DNA from: Gracilaria gracilis
Lineage: Eukaryota > Rhodophyta > Florideophyceae > Gracilariales > Gracilariaceae
DNA length: 64,000 nt
Assembly: GCA_030374805.1 (NCBI GenBank)
Contig: JARGSG010000189.1
Location: 1,860,001-1,924,000, forward strand
Reading direction: 5' to 3'
The position numbers and the translations under genes are program-made. Positions 23,402-31,912 of the stretch are shown piece after piece. Numbering within the stretch: the stretch's first letter is position 1; each line of letters starts with the position of its first letter. Under the pieces are notes generated by a model. The model was not told where the DNA came from. It was given only the letters and a program-made list of their open reading frames with translations, and made no database searches.

Positions 23402-23999
23402 CGGTGAGTAGGTGACAGAAACGTTCTACTTTGTGTTGACGTACTTTGTTTGCTTTGGAGGAACACAATGATATTCTTCTCTGTCATATCTCGTGTTGTA
23501 TAACGAGGGCAAAATACAAAGGTGTGCTTGTCATTCACCAATCTCAAGAAATGCAAAGCTTCCGAGTGCATAACGTCATGTGTAGAGCAACAGAGTTGCC
23601 CGTACGCGTAGCCAGACATGCGGACAGACACATCGGAATTAGTGACTCTGGAAAACAGTTGGAGAAGAAAGGCCCCACTCGACCCCCCTTCTTCCATACG
23701 ACGAATAGTGCTCAACTTACATGAATGCGCATTTGTCATGACATTCTGATGATCTGATGATGACGTGTAAGGTTGCCCTTACCAAAGGATCAGCAAACGA
23801 AATTTAAAACAAAGACGCAATGTCAATGTCACATGTCACAGGCAACTTGAGAAATATCAGTATTTCAGCTTTTGAGTTTTCGCTCGTGGATGGCACGTTG
23901 ACGTGATTTTGAGGGCCTTGGACATTTTTGGGTCTATTTTTGTTTTTTAAAAAACGTTTCATTAAAATAAATGAATTTAGAGGTTCTGTGATGAGGACA

Positions 24000-24890
24000 T
24001 TCGGTGGACCACCACTACGACTTCTAACGTGTAGTTGAAATAATTGGGAAACCTATCACAGATTCCACTTGAAACTGAAGGGCAACGAATTCAGACATTT
24101 TGGCGTATTGGATTTACTTTGCGCTCTAACTAGCTCTACTGTTGCGTAATGTAACAGAGTAATCGACTCCAAAATAGACTTCCTACCATTGTACTGTAAC
24201 CTTGTGAAGTAACTCTTTGGAGATTAAGGTTGAAGGGAAATCTAGTTTCGTTCTCAAATGCGGACAACTGATATCGCTGGCACTACCTTTTGTATGCCCT
24301 ACTGATGATTGTATCTGGGTTGAACGACTTGCGAGGCATGTTGGGATTTGCGTCAAGCTTGTAGATCCTGTCCGCACCGGCGTGATACGTTCGCATTGTC
24401 TTCAGAAGAAACTTTTGCATCGGAGAGCTCATCCACGAACGCAAGTGAGACATAACCTTAAGTTACAGCAAGGTCGGCGATAATCGGACAACAGACATGC
24501 GTGCGACATGCCTTCCGCACTCGACTGGCCAAGACAGTCATCTGGCACAACAGATTTTACGTAACTGAAGCACCAATAGGGGTTCGCCATTTGGGTACTC
24601 ATTGGTAAGAGCCCTGCACTCTCTGGTTGGGCAGTTGGCGATCGCGTCCCGGATGTGTCCGGGTATCACCCGGCGGGTAACAATATCGTCCGTCGACATG
24701 CCTCTCCTTGTGGACCTCGTGGACCCGTGCTTGGCGCCATTCATCGTGTACGTGGTGCAGTTTTTGTTCCGTGTCTACTGCTTTCGTTCGTCTTCATAAG
24801 CTGCTCTCACTGCGCACTTCACTACCTCCAGGATCGTTACCATAAGCTCCCAAACCCCACCAACTCGCGCCCACTTCCTTCCTTTCATCA
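24000..24890. other. No gene seen
   Basis: Sequence before the MDR pseudogene. Short frames only. The last 100 bases before 24,906 are C/T-rich, as expected for a 5' leader. Confidence 0.35.
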
Positions 24891-24905
24891 CGTTCTAACT
24901 CCACC

Positions 24906-25979
24906 ATGAAGGCAGCTCAAGTCACCGCTTTCGGCAGCCCCGCTGAAGTACTCTCCGTCTCTGAAGACGTCAAACCTCCATCGCATCCCCCAAAAAATCA
25001 CGTTCTGATCCGTGTGCACGCTGTCTCCCTAAGCCCCAGCGACTATCGCATGCTCACAGGAGCTGGTGATCTCATAAAAAAGCCACCCAAGAACCAATGG
25101 CCGTACATCCCTGGCGGAGATCTGGCTGGAATCGTTGAAGAAGTTGGGGAGCAAGTCTCTGGTTTCCAGAAGGGGGATGAAGTCGTTGCTACGTGGGACG
25201 TTTATGGTATCGGTGCTTTGGCAGAGCTGGCTGTCGTCCACGTCAAGTTTGTCTATCGAAAGCCGAAGAACCTCTCGTTCGTTTGAGGCTGCTTCTGTCA
25301 TCGACAGTTCTTCGAACGCTCTACTCGCGCTTGAAGACGCCCAAGTGAAAAGCGGGGGATCGCGTCCTTGTACTTGGCGGGAGTGGCGGTGTTGGTACCT
25401 CCCTCCTTCAGCTTCTTCGCAGAGCAAGCGTATCTCACATTGTAACTACCTCTACTGATAAAGAGCTTTGCTTACAACTCGGAGCAGATCACGTCGTCAA
25501 CTTTCGTGGAAGTTGATTGGTGGAAAGCGCCCGAAATCACAGAGCAGCCCTTTGACGTTGTTATCGATTGCGCAGAAGGTGTTTCTGCCTGGAAGAAAGT
25601 ACGAGAACTCAATCTGATCAAATCTGGGCCAGAAGGTGGCCGTTTTCTTGGCCGTTGTTGTGAATGAATTGGCACATAGAAATTCATCACTGTTGGCAAA
25701 TGCTATCCTGGTTTATGCCGGTCGCCTTCAGGTTAGTTTCGAGCAGGTGCAATCGATCGTCGCCATCGTACACTATGCTGTTTCCTGCACCTCGAGGAGA
25801 CTCTAACCGTCGCTTATTGGACATTGTTGAGGAGGTGTGGGCTGAAAGTTGTCATAGATCCGGAATCTCCCCACAAGTTCACCGCAGAGGGAGTTCGTGA
25901 CGCGTTTGACAAAATGATAGCAAGGAAGGGTCACGGAAAGGTGGTTATCTCGATTGTGGATGACAGATCTTCTAATTAG
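24906..25979 (+). pseudogene. MDR-family NAD(P)H oxidoreductase (quinone oxidoreductase-like), frameshifted
   Basis: Medium-chain reductases reduce quinones or enals with NADPH. The first frame (ATG at 24,906, MKAAQVTAFGSPAEVLSV) covers the GroES-like fold with HAVSLSPSDYRMLTG, IPGGDLAGIVEEVG and FQKGDEV. It stops at 25,285 because TTCG is duplicated in ctctcgttcgtttgag. In the next frame come SFEAASVIDSSSNALLAL and, after an extra G near 25,360, the Rossmann motif RVLVLGGSGGVGTSLLQLL and LGADHVVNF. After another extra T near 25,503, VDWWKAPEITEQPFDVVIDC follows. The end, VIDPESPHKFTAEGVRDAF and HGKVVISIV, is the normal MDR C-terminus. Nearly full length, at least three small insertions. No structural zinc cysteines are seen. 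Confidence 0.8.
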
Positions 25980-26301
25980 CTTTACGCTTCCGAAATGAGA
26001 CTCTCGTTGCCAATCTGTTCCAAAGTTGTTGTTTCATGAACTGAAGTTCAGATTTCTTTTGCTTTGAACCATCTACCCTTGGTACAAGCGTATGAATCTA
26101 ATGAATACTAACTAGATAGGGCCATTTCATGAGATCAACAGATAATGCTTGCGTTGTATAGTACTAATGAATTTGGAAAAGATCACTTGATATTTCATAT
26201 GCTTTTCTTTATCAATTCACTCACATGAAACCAGATGATCTACTTCGTCATGTGTACTAAACTTCCATGCAGATGGGATGATGTCAGCAGGGTTGCGTTG
26301 A

Positions 26302-26350
26302 AGCGAAAGTCAGGTACTTCCTCAGCCTGAGGAAGTACTTGACTTTCGCT
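26302..26350. repeat. Near-perfect 49-base palindrome
   Basis: Two 24-base arms (26,302-26,325 and 26,327-26,350) are complementary at 23 positions around a single central C. The one mismatch would be a G-U pair in RNA. The sequence downstream is A-rich (gctaaaaaatcaaaa). It lies 320 bases after the MDR pseudogene with no other feature nearby. Confidence 0.8.
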
Positions 26351-26869
26351 AAAAAATCAAAATGTGGAAGCAAACACCCGTCAAACCGCCCGTACTTAGA
26401 TCACAAAGACATTCGGGACCAATTAAGGAACCAAGTTATGTGCTATGGGAAGGACTGCACTTAACGCCAAGAACATAACGACTTGCCGGCTGGACATCCA
26501 TACTGTAATACAAACTCACGTGTAGGGCCACGGAGAGTCGTCGCAGACAGTCTACAAGCTACTTCCAAGCTCTGTGTTAGTTATTGAATAGACATCGACA
26601 TTCTAGACGTAGTCGTTACAGCTGTAGATAGCAGTATAAAACGTGATGGAGGCTGCTCTCTTCCTCTGAGAGTCAAGCCAGACCTTCATCATCACCTTCA
26701 GTGTTACACATACTGACTCAGAATAGATCTTTCCAGAAAATGTCATCAAATGGAGCATGTGGTGCACTTCTTTTGGTTTTATCAGGCGCGTATCTCCGAC
26801 TAGACCTGTCACTATCTTATTGGTTTGAAATTGAATGCTGTCTGAGCTCAAACACAGCTCGCCGGAAGC

Positions 26870-27486
26870 TCAATTATTTTTGTAGTACAACGCCAGAAGC
26901 AAAAACACACCACAAAGACCGTCCGAGATTTTTCTTCTGATAGGAAGCCAGCACACCGATTTTCTATGGAAAGGCCCGACAAAGTCGCGTGTAAGCAAAG
27001 ACCAAGCCGTCAAGACAAATCGTAGAAAAATGTGTAGAAAATTAATAAATAGGGCCCTATGTGAGTAGATGTGCAACAATCCATATCAAAAAATCGGAAT
27101 GGCTCCATCTCTCAAACCGAGATATTCCAAAACTTGTGTTCGAAACCTTCTTTGGCAGTGAAAACCAAAGTTGTAGCTCTTCTTCCGGGCTTTCAAATGG
27201 GGCAAAGCATACTCCAACTGAGTAAAAAATAACGAAGATACATGAAAAACAATACCAAAAAGCTTTACAGAGTGTTTTGCCAGTCATTTCAACCATAAAA
27301 GTAAACATCACGTTTCTCAACAACATTGTCGTAGTACCAATTCAACACGTTCTTGACAAGATATGCTTCTCGATTCCGCTCTTGAGCGGATGCAACTTAA
27401 GACAGTGGCATCATTGCTACCCGCAGCTGTCCAGATTGCAACACAAATTCTGTTCTTGCGCGTATCATTGCAATCGAAACCAATGC
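26870..27486 (-). pseudogene. Transposase-like gene, 3' half (split by the Ty3 element)
   Basis: Continuation on the minus strand of the gene whose 5' half lies at 39,001-39,902. If the retrotransposon and one AATGC target copy are removed, the frame runs on from HYPTLRI into GFDCNDTRKNRICVAI without a break, to a TGA about 60 codons later. Beyond it, decayed frames contain stretches such as ESPEEELQLWFSLPKKV and CLHATLSGLSIENR. These loosely follow the order of a transposon-associated family in which a C..C motif is followed by a LHADNC.GQNKN motif. The family assignment is weak; the continuity of the reading frame is the main evidence. Confidence 0.4.
27482..27486. repeat. Candidate target-site duplication (left)
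   Basis: AATGC here matches AATGC at 39,001-39,005, directly after the right LTR. On this side nine extra bases (ctttcgcag) separate it from the LTR. Collapsing the two copies restores the host reading frame. Confidence 0.5.
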
Positions 27487-27495
27487 CTTTCGCAG

Positions 27496-28003
27496 TGTCG
27501 TAGAAATACCGATAAGGTGTGGGGTCCGCCTGGTAGAGGGAGCGCGCGAGGCCTCAACCTAAAGGAGAAAAACACACAACCAATATGGTAGTAGGGCACC
27601 TGAAACCCGCAGGGGCAAACGGAGGGAAAACTAGTCTAGCCCGTGTAGGTGTACGGTAGTAGACGTCGACGCGCGGTAAAACCTGAATAGTAATAGAGTA
27701 GCAAGTGACCAAGATGGTATAGTTACTGCCCTAGTGGTGCCTGCCTTTACAATACCCGAGGGGGAAGGCGAGGTGCACCACAATATATACAAGGTGCACC
27801 GACGCCGATCTCCCATGCGGGAATGACGTCATCGGCTGTGCCCATGACCTACTGTCATGGGCCAGCAATGCTAAACTATCCTAGACTATAAATTAGAAAT
27901 TAGAAATTATAAAATACAGAATACCAAGTGGGTACAGTGCAGCCAGCAAGGCGCACCAGTAGGCCTACGTGGCACCAACCCATTGAGGTCTCATTGTACT
28001 ACA
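27496..28003 (-). repeat. 3' LTR of the Ty3 element
   Basis: 508 bp, paired with 38,500-39,000. It carries an extra 7-base repeat (attagaa unit near 27,890-27,905) absent from the other LTR. Conserved internal signals: two GGTGCACC palindromes around TATATA, a TGACGTCA palindrome, and an 8-bp inverted repeat cccatgac/gtcatggg. Confidence 0.95.
27772..27861. promoter_or_regulatory. Palindromic promoter-like core of the LTR
   Basis: GGTGCACC at 27,772-27,779 and 27,793-27,800 (each self-complementary) flanks TATATA at 27,784-27,789. TGACGTCA, a perfect CRE-type bZIP site, lies at 27,824-27,831. Cccatgac/gtcatggg pairs at 27,841-27,861. All are unchanged in the other LTR (38,776-38,865). Because each part is symmetric, the block has no intrinsic direction and could initiate both the sense gag-pol and the antisense transcript. 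That role is inference. Confidence 0.5.
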
Positions 28004-28020
28004 GACCCCCTTCCTATCCT
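28004..28020 (-). other. Polypurine tract of the Ty3 element
   Basis: On the minus strand AGGATAGGAAGGGGG then TC precedes the 3' LTR start TGTAGTACA. This is the expected plus-strand primer site in front of the 3' LTR. Confidence 0.8.
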
Positions 28021-28749
28021 GAGCTACGCCCTCGTGGCTCCTAGATCCTTTCACCAAGTCGGTTGCATCGTCGTACCAATTTGGTCCCTGTCGCAGCCTT
28101 CGTGCCATCTCGCGCCGTGCGTCGCATCGGCTCTGCGTCGCCGAGCGTACTCCGTTCACCACCTTGGTGATCACCGATTGCGGCTCTATCCACTTCTTTG
28201 GTTATCACAGACGGCAGCCTATTCGTTCCCATTGGTGGTTTGGGCGCGGCGCGCGCCCATTGCATACCTCCAAGGTTCTGCCTTTTTGGCTGCCCGGCTT
28301 GGACCCTTTTACCGTGTCGGTATACCCAGTGGGGGTGGCGGGTTGCGCTTTTCGAGCTCGTGTGGGCACTGTACCGTGAAGGATTTTGGCGCCCACTTGG
28401 TTGCGGCGTGTCTCTCTGTCCCTTCGAGGTTCGAGTACCAACCCTTCGAGGCATTGCCGCTGACTCCATCGAGGTTGTTCCACCGTTATCCCTTCTGGTT
28501 ACCTTCGCACCCCTTTGCGGTTTGTCTACGCGGGCTCGCGCCACCGTGGCTTTTCGTCCGAACCGACAAGGTTGAATCCGTTTATGGTGACCCCCGATCC
28601 TTATCTGAACCACATGGGTAGCCCTGGTACCAGCGTGCGGGCTCGCACCCGTAGCGGTACACAGCGATTGTCGGTTTCCCCATGTTGGTCAATCGGACGC
28701 GGTAACCTCAAGGGACGGCGCGCCATCGGCGACCAATGCCGATACCTTA
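28021..28749 (+). other. Leader between 3' LTR and antisense ORF
   Basis: About 730 bases without a supported gene. Overlapping frames of 190-210 codons occur on both strands, but they are Arg/Pro/Leu-rich and lack domains. If the antisense ORF is transcribed from the LTR, this would be its 5' untranslated region. Confidence 0.4.
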
Positions 28750-30876
28750 ATGGTTGAACCAGCATGGGGCCCCGAATGGGTGGAGGTTTTGAGCATCAGC
28801 TCTAGTGACTCACCCATTGTGGATAAAAAGCCGATTCGCTTCACCCCTGCGGTCGAATGCTCGCCGTCTCAACCACTCCCTCACGGTACTCATCACACCA
28901 TGTCGGGTGCCGGTCCCTCGCGCGGCCGCGGAAGCGGCATTGCCAAGTCTGGTTCTCGGGGTGCTGCTTTGTACCATTCCCGCATCCAAACTGGTTTTCG
29001 GAGCCAGCCGGTTCCGTCTTCCTCAAATCAACCTCAAGGGATTCACGAAGGGATCCGGGACCCGTATGGTCCGGAGCCCGAGATTCCTCGTGGTATTTCC
29101 TATTATGGTTTGGAGCCGTTCACCACGGCCGACTGGAACGTTTCCCAACATGGTACCTTCGGGGTCGATCCAAGAATGGTGTCGCAAGCGACGCTGTACC
29201 GTCGGAACTGGCCAGTGGCGCCGGGGAACACATCGCTTCCCGGCGTCTTGCGCCGTCCGACTTTGGATACCTACTTGGGTTTGTTTCGTTGGGATTGCGA
29301 GCGTCTCCGCTCCGTCCCCCAAACGCTCCACCGTCGGGATAAGGAATCTCAACCTCGTCAGGGTCGGGTGGAGTGCTATGACAGCCGCCAGCGACACACA
29401 CCAATGAGGTATTTCATCCCCCCGCTTTATCCCAGCGATCTGCCGTATGTTCGTATTGAACCGGAGCTCCATTATTACCGACGTCTGGTTGTGAAGATCT
29501 GTCAGTACGACTCCCTTCCGCAGCAGTACCTTCCGGCTTCACCACATTTGGTTTGCTTCGATAGGCCTTACAATACCATCCATTGGGCTAACCGTCGTAG
29601 GTGTGGGGTGGATGCTGCCACCGAGGCTCGCATTCGCACCCGGTCCAGCTTCAACCGCGTCATGCATGGGTTCCATAATGTGGAGTTCTTCTCACAACCT
29701 AAAAAGGGAAGAACCTCTTGGTATGTGGCCCGACCTGAATGGTGGAATGCCTATGAGGTACCGATGTCGCTTAGCGTCCCAACCTCACCGGTATTGGCTT
29801 ACTTCGGGAGCTACATCACCCGTAACCACGATCGGTATTACCTCATTTGGTCGATTGCCCTCGCGGAATGGGCCGTATTGGTGGCCATCTTGGCTCTGCA
29901 GGCTGCCCGTGACGGTATTGACTGGGATTGTCGTTCTCGAGAAGCCGAGATTTACCGTGACGGTGTGCAACCTCCTGGTCGTATGTTCTTCATTCCCCCG
30001 AGGGTCATTCGCGACATTCGCCTATTTGGACTCGGAACCATTGTGGCAGGTACGGACTACTCTATTGAGCAGCTGGAATCGTTGCTTACCCAAGTGGAGA
30101 GTTTCCCGTGGGGAGCCAAGCAGGGGTGGGAGGTTTTCGATCCGGTGTCCTGGAAGGTTGTATCCCGCGCGGAGCAGCGCTATCCCGGGGCTCCGACCGA
30201 TCAGGGACCTCCAGGGAGTCCCGAGCCATTCCCAACCGTGGTGGAATCGCCAGCAGCTACCCCTGTGGTCACTTCAGCGCCTACTCCCGCTCCAGAGGGA
30301 CGCAATACGCCTGCCCATACTGGTGTCACTCCTCTTCTCCCTAGTACCACACGGGTTGATGGGCCTCCGCGGGCTATCCTCGGGGGTGTCATGGCTGCGG
30401 CTGCGGCGCCTGTCCCCTCTCAGGTGGACTCCCAGGCCATTTCAGGTTTAATGGCTCGGGTCCGCCAAGCCTGTGTGGTGAACTTCCAGCGGGCGGGTCC
30501 TACCTCTGTGGTCGAAGCTCTTACCCTTCTGGAAAGCATCCTGCCTCGTCATGCACAGTACATGCGATCCTTTTCCCAAATTGGTGAGTTCCGGAACCGG
30601 TTCCAGGTCGAGCTCTACCAGATGGCTACCAACCAGGTGGCAGGCCTAGCGACGGCCATGGGCCCGACGCCTACAAACCCTTTGGAGGATCCCCTATTTG
30701 GTGCTAGCCTGAACCCCGGCCTTCTAGCCGCTCCGCAGGCTCCTCTCCACATCGGGTCGTCGGCACCTCCGTCGGTTGCGCAGGCGAGCGCGCCACCTCC
30801 GATGGGTGCCGACGTGATGCCAGGCGTCAGCGTGCCTACTAGTACCCCCGTGGGTCATGGTAGCGCGCCTAGCTAG
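28750..30876 (+). CDS. Antisense ORF of the Ty3 element, 708 aa, novel
   Basis: ATG at 28,750, one uninterrupted frame on the strand opposite to gag and pol, lying between pol and the 3' LTR. Residues 1-120 are Ser/Pro/Gly-rich. About 130-450 look folded, with aromatic-rich motifs: RPTLDTYLGLFRWDCERL, MRYFIPPLYPSDLPYVRI, VCFDRPYNTIHWANRRRC, PEWWNAY, ALAEWAVLVAILALQAARDG and MFFIPPRVIRDIRLFGLG. Residues 363-386 are hydrophobic enough for a buried helix or a single membrane span. 480-545 is a Pro/Thr/Ala linker. About 560-640 is helical (LMARVRQACVVNF, MATNQVAGLATAMG), then a Pro/Ala/Gly tail. No known retroviral or host domain is recognised. A decayed homologue sits in the same relative place and orientation in an older element at 46.3-47.8 kb, which argues for a real protein. 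Function unknown; options include a structural, nucleic-acid-binding or silencing-counter protein. Confidence 0.75.
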   Translation: MVEPAWGPEWVEVLSISSSDSPIVDKKPIRFTPAVECSPSQPLPHGTHHTMSGAGPSRGRGSGIAKSGSRGAALYHSRIQTGFRSQPVPSSSNQPQGIHEGIRDPYGPEPEIPRGISYYGLEPFTTADWNVSQHGTFGVDPRMVSQATLYRRNWPVAPGNTSLPGVLRRPTLDTYLGLFRWDCERLRSVPQTLHRRDKESQPRQGRVECYDSRQRHTPMRYFIPPLYPSDLPYVRIEPELHYYRRLVVKICQYDSLPQQYLPASPHLVCFDRPYNTIHWANRRRCGVDAATEARIRTRSSFNRVMHGFHNVEFFSQPKKGRTSWYVARPEWWNAYEVPMSLSVPTSPVLAYFGSYITRNHDRYYLIWSIALAEWAVLVAILALQAARDGIDWDCRSREAEIYRDGVQPPGRMFFIPPRVIRDIRLFGLGTIVAGTDYSIEQLESLLTQVESFPWGAKQGWEVFDPVSWKVVSRAEQRYPGAPTDQGPPGSPEPFPTVVESPAATPVVTSAPTPAPEGRNTPAHTGVTPLLPSTTRVDGPPRAILGGVMAAAAAPVPSQVDSQAISGLMARVRQACVVNFQRAGPTSVVEALTLLESILPRHAQYMRSFSQIGEFRNRFQVELYQMATNQVAGLATAMGPTPTNPLEDPLFGASLNPGLLAAPQAPLHIGSSAPPSVAQASAPPPMGADVMPGVSVPTSTPVGHGSAPS

Positions 30877-31912
30877 GCTCCAGGCCAGGCTCACCTCTTC
30901 CAGCCTTGGCCGGGAGCCCATCAGAACACCACTCCGGGTCGGGGATCCTCAGCTGGAGGCTCCTCGGGGCCTCACTTTGCCACTCACCCATCAGGTTGAT
31001 TGTCGTAACCACTTCTGCATCCCTGTTAGTATTGCTCTTTCAGTAAAGTTAAAAGTTATGTGTTTCCATGTTAGGTTCCAATTTCCATCGAGGGGCATTG
31101 CGAGGCGGAAACGCGAAAATAACTCCCCTCCCCCTTCCTTAGACCAGCGTACCACGGTGGGTGAAGCGTAGTTCCTTGTAGGTAAATTGGTTCCATCTGG
31201 AGCTACATTTGCGTGCTCGTAGTATGGATTCACCATGATGGTACGACGCTTCGCCTCCGCGCGGGGCAGCGAGTGGTTTTGCCTCCCTGTGAGGTGAGGT
31301 GACGTGCAACGCGCTTGCGCGCGGTGGCCAGCAATGTACCTGGATTGGTCTGCATGGCCTTTCACCATGCATGGGCGCACGTGCGGTGTTTCACCCTGGA
31401 GGTTACTTGCAAGGCGAATCAAAATATTTGACCGGAAAATTACCCCTCCATATGGTAGTGAAAACGCAGAAAACCCTTTTGGTCTGTATCTCGAGAACCA
31501 AGGGGTTTCAGAGGCTGGGAATGGCCGATTCGGGAGCGCGGCACGGTCAAAATACTTAGATTTTTTGACCATGCCGTTGCTCGCTCCCTACACACAATAG
31601 TGTAAACCGAATCGGTTACTCCGCACGGCGCGCCACGAGAAGCGCGCGTATGCCTCGTCAAATAAAAAGATACAATTTTTTGAATGTTTCCACCGTGCGG
31701 GTTCGCGCGCGTGCCGCGCACGTGCATGGCGCGTGTGCAACGGCGCGCGTACAACGGTGCGTCCGTCTTTAGCGCTACCGCTCCTTAGACGTACCCTCAT
31801 GGAATGCTTCCTTCTGGTTGTACCTTCCCGGTGAGCGTCCGAACCGACTTTGGTACTCCTCATTACAATGTGCTTTTCCCCCTTCCTTGGGGGACTGCAT
31901 TACCTCTAAGGT
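30877..31912 (-). other. Spacer between antisense ORF and pol, with extra polypurine tracts
   Basis: No gene. On the minus strand the 10-mer AGGAAGGGGG of the 3' polypurine tract recurs at 31,130-31,139 and 31,878-31,887. A C/G-rich block with cgcgcgtgc-type repeats lies at 31,690-31,760. Confidence 0.5.

Noticed and set aside
27983..28621. Overlapping frames of about 190-210 codons on both strands of the LTR-ORF leader
   Set aside because: Biased composition without domains; the frame starts within the LTR and no homologue is seen in the older copy.
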